From positions 52,119 to 116,118 of the forward strand of contig BAXO01000002.1 in the NCBI GenBank assembly GCA_001310555.1: 64,000 nucleotides of DNA, written 5' to 3'. How positions within the stretch are numbered: the stretch's first letter is position 1; each line of letters begins with the position of its first letter. Source of the stretch: Bacillus sp. JCM 19058. GTDB taxonomy: Bacteria; Bacillota; Bacilli; Bacillales_H; Bacillaceae_D. The notes beneath the pieces were generated by a model. It was given only the letters and a program-made list of their open reading frames with translations. It had not been told where the DNA came from and ran no database searches. Of the stretch, positions 18,457 to 28,381 are shown piece after piece. A program made the position numbers and the translations under genes.

Positions 18457-19318
18457 ATGGCCTATAGAATAGTAGCAGATATTGGCGGAACAAAGGTTGC
18501 TGCCGCGTTGACGGATAAAAATATGAGTTTCCTTACGAGAAAGCAAGTTAGCAGTGATCCTACGGATGCCGAGGCCATGTTTAACTGCCTCGTCAATTGT
18601 TTCGCTGAATTGTTAGACAGCCATAAAGTTTCATATGAGGAGATTGAGAGCATCAGTTTGGGTGTCCCGGGAAAAGTAGACAGCGAAAATGGAGTTGCTG
18701 TGTATCAAAACAATTTACCTTGGCGCGATTTTCCGCTGAGCTCTCGCTTAAGGACGATTTTTTTCAAAAGCAAAGGTTTCGATGGATAATGATGTGTACA
18801 TGGCTGCTTACGGAGAATGGAAATCAAGAGGGCTAACTGAGGAAACGATGGTTTACTTGACGGTAAGTACCGGAATCTCTGCCTCGATCATTTCAAAAGG
18901 AGAATTTTTCCGTGGTGCCGGTTTAGCAGGGGAAATAGGGTTGACGTTATTTCATGAGGATAGGGGCATGAAATCGCTGGAAGAATTGGCCTCCGGCTTA
19001 GCGCTTCAAAGAAGAGCGGAAGGTGAGTACAGCACAGCGGAGCTGTTTGCTGAAAAAAATCATCCTGAGCTCATCCACCGAGCGGCGATTTATATCGCCC
19101 GTGGATTGCATCAGATTTTTTGTTTAGTCGATCCGCATCTCATTGTCGTCGGTGGCGGCGTGATCAATCACCAGCCGAATTTTTTTGAGCAAGTGCAGCA
19201 GGAATTTGCCCGCCTCCTCGACCATCCTATTGCCATGGATTGGCCACGCAGAGTTTTAAAAAGCGAGCTGAAAGGTGATAACGGTCTGACCGGGGCTGCC
19301 TATCTTGCTAATAAGTAA
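18457..19318 (+). CDS. ROK-family sugar kinase (one frameshift)
   Basis: Starts MAYRIVADIGGTKVAAAL, the phosphate-1 motif of ROK kinases, after AAGGAG. The frame shifts in the T7 run near 18759-18766; the second frame continues AKVSMDNDVYMAAYGEW, then YLTVSTGISASII and IVVGGGVINH. The total is about 287 residues. The usual ROK zinc motif (GHxxx...CxCGxxGCxE) is absent: the same place reads GEIGLTLFHEDRGMKSLEELASG, with no Cys. It therefore belongs to the zinc-less ROK branch. It is the last gene of the operon and may phosphorylate an amino sugar or tagatose entering by a non-PTS route. Confidence 0.8.
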
Positions 19319-19486
19319 CGTGCTTGCCCCGTTTGATTCGTTTTTATCATTCTGAAGCAAACGGGGAGCAGGTGACTTAGGCACTTGACCTGAAAAGTTG
19401 TACCTAATGGCACGCTTTGAGAGAGCGTGTGTATCCTTTTCTTAGTATACAATGGTGCTTAACTATTTCTCATCCAAGTAAAGCCC

Positions 19487-19548
19487 CGTCTAGCTCTGAG
19501 CATCCAGCAACGAGGAAACTTCTTTTAGCAGTCAACATCAGTTGCTAC
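19487..19548 (+). repeat. Dispersed intergenic repeat, copy 1
   Basis: The segment carrying GTCTAGCTCTGAGCATCCAG, CAACGAGGAAACTTCT and AGTCAACATCAGTT resembles 42390-42475 (CAGCTCC, GTGCCCAGCAACGAACAGC, CAGTCAACACCAGTT). It also recalls the GTCTAGCTCCAGCGCC intergenic repeats of other Bacillaceae, from memory. An open frame of 77 codons runs through it but has no ribosome binding site. No terminal repeats or coding function are visible. Confidence 0.5.
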
Positions 19549-19678
19549 ACTGTGCTTCTTTTTTTCCCGTCGACGTTGTCCAGTTTGCCCGTTGCTAAAC
19601 GGTCGCTCTACGCTTTTGTTCGAGAAAATCTGTATACTATCGAGTCTTGAAGATGCCGAAAGCTATTAAACTTGTGTT

Positions 19679-20701
19679 CTAATAAATACTGTTTTCAAAT
19701 GCTGTCAAAATGTTATAAGCGCCGGCATTAGTATTGCTAAGAATCGCTACTTGATGGCCAGTTTCGGGGTAAACGGCGGAATGGAAACACACTCCCGGAT
19801 CGTAGCCCATGACGTGGCATTTGAAAATGGCGTCTTCCTTTTTTTGTAATCCAAACGCCGTACCCGTAGTATTCGTTTTCGTTACCTGTGAACACGTGAG
19901 GGCTCAGAAGCTTATTGCAAAGCTCCTTGCTAAGCAGCTGCTCTTGCTGCAATGCATTCCATAGTTTAAGCATGTCCTGCGCTGTTACAAAGGCCCCGCC
20001 ATCGGCTCCTCCAATGATGGGAAGGGAGTAGACGTTTGTCTTCCAGCTGCCGTCTTGTTCATCGATATAACCTAGGGCAGTGTTGGCAGGCAGCCGATCC
20101 ATGGAAAAATATCCAGAGCTCTCCATACCGCATCGGTCAAAAATATGCGCTTGTACATAATCGGTAAAACGCTGGCCGCTCAACTGCTCGACGATTAAAC
20201 CGAGCAGAATAAACCCGGCATTGTTGTAATGGAACCGTTTTCCGGGAGCTGCTTTCATTTTTTTGATTTTGAAACAACGGCAAAAAAATCGCGCGGTTCC
20301 TTGAAGGAATACATCGGGCGCTCTAACCACAGCTCTTCAAAGTCGTCCATCACTTCTTCATCAAAATAATCAGGAATCCCTGCTGTATGGGTCAGCAACT
20401 GATGAATCGTTATGGTTTTATCAAAGTGTGGGAACTCAAATGGCAAGCAGTCATTTAAACGGGTTTGGAAGGTCAGTTTGCCCGCTTCCTCAAGCTGACA
20501 AACCGATATCGCGGTGAATAACTTACAGCCAGAAGCGATACCGAACCGTGTATCGATTTCGTTCATCAGTTGATTGGAACGATCGGCAAAGCCAGTTGCA
20601 GACTGGTGGCAGAGCTGAGAGTTCTGACTGATTAGGACTGCACCGGAAAAGTTTATTTCGTCCTGTTTTTTTTCAATGGTTTCGGATAGTTTCACGTGCA
20701 T
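19679..20701 (-). CDS. Serine hydrolase, beta-lactamase class C / PBP4* family (two frameshifts)
   Basis: Penicillin-binding-protein-fold serine hydrolase of about 340 residues. The nucleophile motif SGCK (SxxK) lies in FGIASGCKLFTAIS near residue 52, then HQLLTHTAGIPDYF, the YxN motif YNNAGFILLG near residue 140, and a late HVMGYDPG in place of KTG. Frames change near 20255-20285 and at the A7 run near 19845; the last piece ends GHQVAILSNTNAGAY to NSIY. ATG at 20701 follows GAAAGAGG; a longer start at 20740 has none. No signal peptide, so probably cytoplasmic. Substrate unknown. It is convergent with the ROK operon and divergent from the sulfatase. Confidence 0.78.
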
Positions 20702-20826
20702 GATAACCAACCTCTTTCGCATTTTTATTAATTTTATCAAAAGCTAAGAAGCAGAACTAGTTATTTAGGAATACAACGTCGAGAAAGCGTGGTCACGACT
20801 ACTTCTGTTTCAGAGGAGAGGAAATT

Positions 20827-22338
20827 ATGAAAAGACCGAACATTTTACTCATAACAAGCGATCAGCAGCACTTTGATACGATTGGCGCGTTCAATCCCGA
20901 AATCGAGACACCGAATCTCGATCGGCTTGTGAGGGAGGGGACGACATTTCGGCGAGCCTATTGTCCAAATCCGACCTGTACGCCTTCCCGCGCCTCGATG
21001 ATTACCGGAAAGTATCCAAGCCAGCACGGTGCATGGACACTCGGGACTAAATTATTGGAGGAACAACGTACAGTCGGTGAGGATTTTGTCCGGCACGGGT
21101 ATCGAACCGCTTTAGTCGGAAAAGCCCATTTTCAACCTGCCATGCAAACGGAAGAATTTCCGTCACTTGAGTCTTATCCGTTACTGTCTGATTTAGCGTT
21201 CTGGAAAACGTTCGATCAACCGTTTTACGGATTTGAGCATGTTGAGTTAGCCCGCAATCATACAAATGAACATTTAGTAGGCCAACATTATGCGCTTTGG
21301 ATGGAGGAAAAAGGCTGTCATAACTGGAGAGATTATTTTCTCGCACCGACAGGGAGGATGGACCCTAACATTAACTATCGCTGGCCAATTCCTGAAAAAT
21401 ATCATTACAATACATGGATTTCAGAACGGACTAATGCCTTGATGAAAGAGTATCATGAAAATGGCGAAAGCTTTTTCTTATGGGCGAGCTTTTTTTGATC
21501 CGCACCCTCCTTATCTCGTGCCGGAACCATGGGACTCGCTCTACGATCCGGATAAGCTAACAATACCTAAAGGGAAGGAAGGAGAACATGAGTGCAACCC
21601 TCCGCATTTCCAGATGACCCAGCAGGAAAGGCCTGACCTCTCTGCTTATCAAGAAACGGGCTATGGGATTCATGGCTATCATTCGCATTTAGGCGTCAGT
21701 GAGGACGACCATAAACAGCTAACGGCTACTTACTTCGCGATGGTCAGTATGATGGATAGCTATATCGGAAAAATCCTTGATCAGCTTGATGAATTAGGCA
21801 TAGCGGACGAGACGATCGTCGTTTTTACGAGTGATCACGGGCACTTCTACGGTCAGCACGGGCTTCAATTCAAGGGAGGATTTCATTATGAAGACTTAAT
21901 CAAGGTTCCGTTTATCGTTCGGTATCCAGGACAGGTGCCGGACGGAGTGACCTCCGTTGCTCTGCAATCGCTTGTTGATGTAGGGCCTACTTTGTTGAGC
22001 TTTGCGGGAGTTCCGATTCCATACGAAATGACCGGTGTCAATCAACAGGACGTATGGCAGGGGAAAAAGGAAAAGGCTCGCGATCATATCATTTGCGAAT
22101 TTCATCATGAGCCAACGACGATTCATCAAAAACTTACGTTGATTCGCGTTATAAGCTCACGGTCTATTACAATCAAACCTATGGGGAAATTTTTGATTTG
22201 GTCGCGGATCCGGATGAGTATAACAATTTATGGGATCGACCAGAATACGCAGAGTTGAAAATGGAGCTTCTGCTCAAGTATATTTCGGCTGAATTAGGAA
22301 AGGAATCGATGCCGATGCCGCGAATATCCGGAGCTTAG
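20827..22338 (+). CDS. Type I sulfatase (arylsulfatase/choline-sulfatase family; two frameshifts)
   Basis: Hydrolyses sulfate esters using a formylglycine made from Cys. N terminus RPNILLITSDQQHFDTIG carries the metal aspartate; the Cys-type signature CTPSRASMITGKYPSQHG follows near residue 57; TIVVFTSDHGHFYGQHG with a second metal site is near residue 335. Frames shift at the T7 run near 21487-21495 and at an A run near 22131; the corrected end reads DLVADPDEYNNLWDRPEY to PRISGA, about 503 residues. No signal peptide, so a cytoplasmic substrate. Lying beside the amino-sugar operon, it may desulfate a sulfated hexosamine. No maturase gene is in the window. Start after GAGGAGAGG. Confidence 0.85.
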
Positions 22339-22562
22339 GCTGGAGAAAGCGAAGACGGTCTTATTTAGGTGCTCATCCTAAGCACTAAATCTGATGTGAT
22401 GAAGGGCTAGGGAGCAACCGTCTATTTCCTAACCAGTGTGACTGTATGGCTCAAGTGAAAAAAAATTTCAAGGCAGGTAGGTTGGTGTTAAGCTCTGCTT
22501 TGGCTTCGGATTAGCTCGTTTTACAAGGGGGGAAGAAAAGCATTAAGTATCCCCCTAACGCC

Positions 22563-22946
22563 TTAAAGCCCGGTTTCATACGGAGATACACGATTAAAAT
22601 CGTCTCGTTCTATAGCCGTTATGCAATCCGTTTGAATGTAGAGGCACTCTTCATTTATTTTCATTTTCAGTTGCTTTAGCTGTTTGTCTATCCGGTCGAC
22701 AATACCGAATACTTGCATAAATTCTCCGTCGCTCCAATAGGTAAGTCGCACAGGCAGTTCGTAATTAAGCGAATCCATCGCGACGATGCCAATCTCCTGC
22801 CACGCTTGTTCGTCAAGAATGGGCTTCTTCACCTTTCGCTGAAGCTCTCTTTGCCGGAGCAGAGCCTGCTTTTGCTCTGGCAGCATAAACTTTAGCTCCC
22901 ATAGCTTATTGCCGCGCTCCAGTTTGTTGTCGTTGTGAATACTCAT
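22563..22946 (-). CDS. YolD-like family protein
   Basis: An intact protein of about 127 residues, read from the ATG at 22946 because GAGGTGAGCAGC precedes it; longer readings have none. It carries a YolD-like core: WELKFMLPEQKQALLRQREL, then KPILDEQAWQEIGIVAMDSL and a beta-rich LTYWSDGEFMQVFGIVDRI segment. YolD proteins commonly lie next to Y-family polymerases of the UvrX/YqjW type. Here such a polymerase is encoded 2.4 kb away on the same strand, with three other genes between. A role in translesion synthesis is inferred. Confidence 0.75.
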   Translation of the reverse strand: MSIHNDNKLERGNKLWELKFMLPEQKQALLRQRELQRKVKKPILDEQAWQEIGIVAMDSLNYELPVRLTYWSDGEFMQVFGIVDRIDKQLKQLKMKINEECLYIQTDCITAIERDDFNRVSPYETGL

Positions 22947-23149
22947 GCTGCTCACCTCATTCGGATCTTTATACCCTATTATAAGCGAACTTATGTTCTT
23001 ATATAACTGGAAAAACAGTCCAGTGACTCTCCATGAGTAGGAGATAAAGAAAAAGCCCATTCATTTACGCCCCCTTCACCATTTCCTTAGCAAAACGTAC
23101 GGTTACTCGCTTTTACTTGACAAGGGAACCCTTGTCTTGTTGTCGGATA

Positions 23150-23193
23150 GTTGTATAAAAAACAGATGCGATTCCATCGGAATTCGCATCTGT
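23150..23193 (-). terminator. Terminator of the hsp20 gene
   Basis: ACAGATGCGA / TCGCATCTGT perfect 10-base stem with an inner TTCC/GGAA. Read on the minus strand it is followed by TTTTTTATACAAC. It begins 9 bases after the hsp20 stop. Confidence 0.88.
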
Positions 23194-23201
23194 GGACGAA
23201 A

Positions 23202-23636
23202 TTAATGAAACTCAATGTCAATTTTTTTTGTGTCTGGCTTTTCCAGCTTAGTCATTTTGATCTCGAGCAGGCCGTTCCGGTAGTTCGCTTTTACGCCTTC
23301 GTTAGAAACGGGAGCAGGTAAGGATACCGAACGGTGAAAGGTACCGATATAGCGCTCGCGCCGATGGTATTGACCTTCCTCCTTTTCCTTTGCCCGATTT
23401 ACTTTTCCGCTAACGGAAAGCAAATGATGACCTAGAACATTAATGTGGACATCGTCTTCTTTTTCTAAACCAGCCAGCTCAAAGGTAGCAACGACTTCAT
23501 CGTCACTTTCATGAACGTCTACACGAATCGGGCGAAAGCTCTCCTCCAAGTATGAATGGCTAGGGTGAAACAGGTGATCGAAATCCCGTCTGAGTCGATC
23601 GGTTTCACGAAAGGGGTCAAAAGGAATTAACGTCAT
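23202..23636 (-). CDS. Small heat-shock protein, Hsp20/alpha-crystallin family
   Basis: An intact 144-residue ATP-independent holdase. The alpha-crystallin domain spans about residues 35-135: IRVDVHESDDEVVATFELAG, then the L57 region and the signature NYRNGLLEIKMTKLE near residue 120. It matches class A bacterial sHsps in length. Its own promoter and terminator are suggested by the flanks. No CIRCE element was seen upstream; heat regulation cannot be deduced from the sequence. Confidence 0.9.
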   Translation of the reverse strand: MTLIPFDPFRETDRLRRDFDHLFHPSHSYLEESFRPIRVDVHESDDEVVATFELAGLEKEDDVHINVLGHHLLSVSGKVNRAKEKEEGQYHRRERYIGTFHRSVSLPAPVSNEGVKANYRNGLLEIKMTKLEKPDTKKIDIEFH

Positions 23637-23789
23637 TCGAGCGTCCTCCTTAGTTTTTTTCTTAGTGTGTGCACCCGATATGTTTATATACGGCTTTTCG
23701 GGAGAAGCTGATTAATAGGTAATTGCCGTCTGGTCTGATAGACTAGACCTTACATAGAAAAAAATGAAAAAGTTCGGAGGAGAGATAAA

Positions 23790-24782
23790 GTGAACGAGCG
23801 CATTTTATTTTCAGTCCTTGATTTAGCACCGATTGTCGATGGAGGAACCGCGACAGATTCGTTTTCCAATAGTCTTGATTTGGCGCAGCACGCAGAAAAA
23901 TGGGGGTTTCACCGCTACTGGTTTGCCGAGCACCATAATATGCCGGGAATTGCCAGCTCAGCAACTTCAGTTGTTATTGGCTTTGTTGCTGGGGGGACGA
24001 GCACGATTCGTGTTGGTGCAGGAGGAATTATGCTACCTAATCATGCCCCGCTTGTTATTGCTGAACAGTTTGGCACGCTTGAATCGCTCTATCCGGGCCG
24101 GATCGATCTAGGTTTAGGCCGAGCACCTGGGAGTGATCAGCTGACCGCGAGGGCATTGTGCCGCAATACGGGGAGAGATGCTGAACAGTTTCCAGAGCAG
24201 CTGGAGGAGCTGCGTGCTTATTTTCAGCCGGCTTCTGAACGAGCAGGGCAAGTGAGCGCATTTCCTGGCGAAGGGCTCAAGCTGCCGATCTGGCTACTCG
24301 GTTCAAGCGGATTCAGTGCGCGATTGGCAGCTGAGCTCGGCTTGCCGTTTGCTTTTGCTAGCCATTTTGCTCCCGACTATACGCTACCAGCACTTGCCCT
24401 ATATCGCGAGCATTTTCAGCCATCTGAGGTTCTCGCGGAGCCCCGTGCCATGGTTGGGGTGAACATCATTGCTGCCGATACGGACAAGGAAGCGCGCTTT
24501 CTTGCGACATCGCAGCAGCAGCAATTTTTAAGCCTCGTGCACGGTCGCCCTACCCAGCTGCAGCCGCCAAGCGAGCATGTCGAGCAAATCTGGGCAGAGG
24601 CTGAACGGACAGGCGTCGCTCGGCAGCTCCGATATACGATTGTTGGAAATCGTGAAACGGTCCAGAAGGAGCTCACCGCGTTCCTTGGCGAAACCGAACC
24701 GGATGAGGTCATCGTCAACTCACAAATTTTTGACCACGAGGCGCGACTACGCTCCTACGAGATTGTCAGCCAATTGCTATAA
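23790..24782 (+). CDS. Luciferase-like flavin monooxygenase (LLM class)
   Basis: An intact 330-residue bacterial luciferase-fold protein. The GTG at 23790 is chosen because GGAGGAGAG lies 7 bases upstream. [19 protein letters not shown] near residue 45, [20 protein letters not shown] and [19 protein letters not shown] near residue 105 are typical of the YceB/alkanal monooxygenase-like group that uses reduced FMN. The substrate is not predictable. It is monocistronic, with no flavin reductase nearby. Confidence 0.85.
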   Translation: MNERILFSVLDLAPIVDGGTATDSFSNSLDLAQHAEKWGFHRYWFAEHHNMPGIASSATSVVIGFVAGGTSTIRVGAGGIMLPNHAPLVIAEQFGTLESLYPGRIDLGLGRAPGSDQLTARALCRNTGRDAEQFPEQLEELRAYFQPASERAGQVSAFPGEGLKLPIWLLGSSGFSARLAAELGLPFAFASHFAPDYTLPALALYREHFQPSEVLAEPRAMVGVNIIAADTDKEARFLATSQQQQFLSLVHGRPTQLQPPSEHVEQIWAEAERTGVARQLRYTIVGNRETVQKELTAFLGETEPDEVIVNSQIFDHEARLRSYEIVSQLL

Positions 24783-24897
24783 GCGGATGCTCTGTCATTT
24801 TTCCAAAATTAGTATTGGCTGATCTTTCTTAACAAGGTCGTATCTTCTGTTAAAATGGAAGAAGCACGGACAACCATTCTGTAAAGGAGCGTTAAAA

Positions 24898-25305
24898 ATG
24901 AACCCGATTATCCCTTATTTTAGCTTTAACGGCAATGCAAAAGAAGCGCTAAATTACTACAAGGAAGTTCTCAAGGCGGAAATAGTAAGGCTGCAAACGT
25001 ATGGTGAAGCTGATTTCCCTACGCCTCCTGAAGCCGCAGAGCGAATTATGCATGCAAGGCTGCAAAAGGATGATTTGCTTATTATGGTGTCTGATTCATT
25101 TCCGGGACAGCCTGTCGAAATCGGTACAAATATTTCTTTAACGCTCGAATTGGAAAATGAAGAAGACCTGCAAAGCGTATACGATGCATTGAGCGATAAA
25201 GGTCAGGCGCTGATGGAGCTTCAGGACACTTTTTGGGGAGCGAAATATGCGAAAGTAAAAGATCGATTCGGCATCATCTGGGATTTGAATTATACTAAGT
25301 CTTAA
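24898..25305 (+). CDS. VOC family protein, PhnB/YjdN-like
   Basis: An intact 135-residue single-domain glyoxalase-fold protein. It begins PIIPYFSFNGNAKEALNYYKEVL, the usual start of the PhnB-like (3-demethylubiquinone-9 methyltransferase-named) group, and ends VKDRFGIIWDLNY. These proteins normally dimerise; their enzymatic role is unknown, and the ubiquinone name is misleading in a menaquinone organism. AAAGGAG precedes the ATG. Confidence 0.83.
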   Translation: MNPIIPYFSFNGNAKEALNYYKEVLKAEIVRLQTYGEADFPTPPEAAERIMHARLQKDDLLIMVSDSFPGQPVEIGTNISLTLELENEEDLQSVYDALSDKGQALMELQDTFWGAKYAKVKDRFGIIWDLNYTKS

Positions 25306-25314
25306 GCCGACTAC

Positions 25315-25354
25315 AAACAAGTCCGCCTTCTCAACAAGAGAGGGCGGACTTGTT
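25315..25354. terminator. Bidirectional terminator between VOC and polymerase genes
   Basis: AAACAAGTCCGCC / GGCGGACTTGTTT with a 14-base loop lies between convergent genes; both flanks supply T-rich ends on their own strand. Confidence 0.85.
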
Positions 25355-25361
25355 TGCGAAT

Positions 25362-26591
25362 TTACTTATAATGCCCCCCAATCTTTTTCGCGCGCTCGAC
25401 GGCTTGCCCAGAAGGGAGCAATGAGGAGGCGCGGAGCAGGGAGGCTGTACCATAACGGTTTTTAATATCGTCCATCGCATAGCCTAACCGAATCAAACGT
25501 TCACGATTTTGCTCGAAAAGGCTAAGCTGAATTTCCCGATCGCTTGTTAAGTTCGATAAAGAGACATTTAGACGGCGAACCGGGTAGCCTGCCCAAAAGG
25601 TATGAAGCAGCTCACAGGCGTAACGGAACAGCTCCATCGTAATATTAGTTGCCTGTGGCATCGTCAATTGGCGGTGAAAGCCTTGACGAATGGTGAAGCT
25701 GGCTCCGCTTAAACCGAGTGTGACCGTGTGCCCCATCACATGTGTGCTCCTAGCGCGGCAACAGACCTCCTCGCACAATTCAAGCAAAACTACTTTAATA
25801 TCAGCTATGCCGGTATAGTCCCGCGGAGGGTCATCCCATGGCCGATCGCTTTTTGCCCGGCGGTCAGCTCCCGGGTAACGGGCGATGCATCAATCCCGTT
25901 TGCCGTCAGCCAGAGCACATGGCCTGGTACCCCCCATTTTGCTGTCAAATGCTCAAGCGGCATTTTCGCCAAATGCCCAATCGTCCGAATGCCCATATTG
26001 CGAAAGTGCTTTGTCATTTTTGAACCGACGCCATACAGCTTATCGATCGAAAGCGGCCATAATACCTGCTCCAGTTCGTTTTGCTTGAGCGAAAAAATCC
26101 CTTCCGTATTTTTTTTAGCGAAGTGATCACAGGCCATCTTCGCTAATACCTTGTTTTCACTAATGCCGATTCGAGCGCGAACCTTCAAGTCCTTCTGAAT
26201 TTGCTGCTGGACTTTTCGCGCGATTTCTTTTGGAGCACCGAACAGCTTCTGACTTCCCGTTACATCGATAAATTGCTCGTCAATCGAAAAGGGCTCGACG
26301 AGGTCTGTAAACTGTTCTAAAATGGTCGTGAGCTGAATCGAAGCATCCACATACGCCTGCATTCGTGGTTTAATAATGACGAGATCGGGACATTTCTGCT
26401 GGGCCTCCCAAAGCCGCTCGGCGTTTTTTTACTCCGTAAGACTTAGCGAGCGGGCACGCTGCTAAAATGACGCCGGAACGCCTTTTGGGATCGCCTGATA
26501 CGACAAGAGGCTGATCTGCATATTCAGGATGTTGCGCTTTTTCGATGGAAGCATAAAACGACTGCATGTCGACGAGAAATATGACCTTCAC
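25362..26591 (-). CDS. Y-family DNA polymerase, UvrX/YqjW-like (two frameshifts)
   Basis: Translesion DNA polymerase of about 410 residues. Palm-domain metal sites are visible: FLVDMQSFYASIEKAQHP near the N terminus and FSIDEQFIDVTG near residue 105. A helix-hairpin-helix region IDKLYGVGSKMTKHFRNMGI and the little-finger domain with RRLNVSLSNLTS follow. Three reading frames join at the T7 run near 26423-26430 and at about 25812-25825. The GTG at 26591 has AGGGGTG upstream. The IDMQSFYASIE style groups it with mobile or SOS-type UvrX rather than DinB1. A YolD-like gene lies 2.4 kb downstream. No clear LexA box found upstream. Confidence 0.85.
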
Positions 26592-26737
26592 GTGAAACAC
26601 CCCTTTTTTTTAGAACGTATGTTTGCTTTATGCTTTTATCTTATGCAAATCGCGCCTTTTTATTCAAGAGGTAAATAGTGGATAAGCGCGAGGAGAACGG
26701 CAAGGCAAGAAGATGGTCGAGCGAAAAACGAGATGAA

Positions 26738-26773
26738 AAAAGAAGGTGCCGCCAAAGGGCACCTTCTTAAAAA
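26738..26773 (-). terminator. Terminator of the mannitol operon
   Basis: AAGAAGGTGCC / GGGCACCTTCTT with a short loop and a T6 run on the minus strand, about 20 bases after the mtlD stop. Confidence 0.88.
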
Positions 26774-26791
26774 CTAGCAAAGCCTTTTTTT

Positions 26792-27940
26792 CTAAAGAAG
26801 CTGATACTGTTTAATAATCGTATGAGTAAGCGCAGAATCGGGCGTAAGACCAGTCACCTTCTCGATCGTCGCCTCCAGTCCTTCAGACTGAATCAGTTGC
26901 TGCAGTCGAACCGCCTCTTCGTCCTGCTCGTAATTGTAGGCTAGAGCGGCGGCAATTCCTTTTGCTAAAAGCTCAGGCTCCCGACCAGTCATGTCGAGAT
27001 ATTGTCTGGCCGGGGGACACGAGTCTGTCGCTTGGACCTAACTTGCGAAGAGGACCTCTGCCCACTCGTGTTACTTCATCGGAAATATACGGATTCGCAA
27101 AGCGAGTCAGAATTCGGTTCACGTACGTTTCGTGGGTTTCGGCATGAAAGCCAAACTTTTTTTTGTAGCAGATGCCCTGATTCGTGCAACGCTTTTTCGA
27201 CCGAATTGCTAATCTCTTTCTGCTTTAACGCTTCAGCAATCGTGTTAAAGCCATAGTGATACCCGAGATAGGCACAGATGGCGTGTCCTGTATTGACGGT
27301 AAACAGCTTTCTTTCAATGTAAGGCGTCAGCTCGGCAACGAAAGTGAGGCCAGTGACCTGTGGCAGTTCACCGATCGTCATTGATTCATCAACAATCCAT
27401 TCGTAATAAGGCTCTACCTTAACTAATAAAGGATCGTCGTTTACTTGGTTAGGAACAATGCGATCCACTGCAGCATTCGGAAACGCAAAGGTTTGTTCAA
27501 ACTGTTCCTGCTCAGCCTGACTCAGGCTGTTATAGACTTCCTTCTTTAACAGCTGACTCCCACCAATGACATTTTCGCAGGCGATAATATTTAATGGTGC
27601 CTCGGTTTTTGCTAACCTGCGAAGCAATCCGTCCGCAAGAAGGGGCGCGATGATCGGCAGAATATTGGGACCTACAGCAGTAGTGATTAAATCGGCTTTC
27701 GTAATGACTTCAATAACTTCTTCCCGTTTAGACGCGCTGTTTATCGCATAGACGTTTTTTTACGGTAACTTCCTCTTGCAAGCGATCGGCAAGCATGACT
27801 TGATATTGTCCTTTTTCATTTAACAATGAGACAACTTCGGCATTAACATCGACAAAGCATGTCTCATAGCCGGATTGATAAAGAAGCTTGCCGATAAACC
27901 CTCTTCCGATATTACCCGCACCAAAATGAACAGCAAGCAT
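26792..27940 (-). CDS. mtlD: Mannitol-1-phosphate 5-dehydrogenase (two frameshifts)
   Basis: NAD-dependent oxidation of mannitol-1-P to fructose-6-P. N-terminal Rossmann motif [14 protein letters not shown] at residues 4-17; CENVIGGS near residue 130; [15 protein letters not shown] near residue 210 carries the catalytic-region residues. Frames change in the T7 run near 27755-27761 and in the T8 run near 27159-27166; joined length is about 382 residues, the family norm. GGAGTGAGC precedes the ATG at 27940, and the gene starts one base after the mtlF stop, so the two are translationally coupled. Confidence 0.92.
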
Positions 27941-27941
27941 G

Positions 27942-28379
27942 CTAGCTCACTCCTTCAAAAATCGCCAGAATCTCTTCGGGTGATGTCGCGCTTATAATTT
28001 TCTCTACATTTTCCCCCTCCGAACAAATAATGGCAATTTGTGACAGGATGTCTAAATGCTCGTTATCTTTTCCGGCAATCCCGATTAACAATTTGACGAT
28101 ATTCCCTGAACCGAAGTCAACTCCGTCTGGAACTTGAATAATTGCAAGCCCTGACTCCTTAATCGCTTGCTTTGCATCCTCTGTCCCGTGAGGAATCGCG
28201 ACAAAGTTTCCCATGTAGGTTGAGGTCAATTGCTCACGCTCCAGCATTTTGTCAATATATACTGGTTCGACATACCCGCGCTCCACGAGCAATTCGCCGG
28301 TTAGCTTGATTGCTGCCTCCTTGCTTTCTACACGTGTATTTAAGCGTATGTTTTCCTTCGTTAAAATGGTTGATGACAT
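27942..28379 (-). CDS. mtlF: Mannitol PTS EIIA component
   Basis: An intact 145-residue phosphocarrier taking phosphate from HPr. The phosphorylated histidine lies in [12 protein letters not shown] near residue 63. [20 protein letters not shown] is a typical EIIA-Mtl/Fru core. It lies between mtlR and mtlD with only 2 and 1 bases of spacing, as in the Geobacillus stearothermophilus mtlARFD operon. It donates phosphate to MtlA and possibly to MtlR. Confidence 0.92.
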   Translation of the reverse strand: MSSTILTKENIRLNTRVESKEAAIKLTGELLVERGYVEPVYIDKMLEREQLTSTYMGNFVAIPHGTEDAKQAIKESGLAIIQVPDGVDFGSGNIVKLLIGIAGKDNEHLDILSQIAIICSEGENVEKIISATSPEEILAIFEGVS

Positions 28380-28381
28380 TA

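Noticed and set aside
19417..19650. 77-codon plus-strand ORF
   Set aside because: It covers the dispersed repeat, lacks a ribosome binding site and has no protein-like composition.
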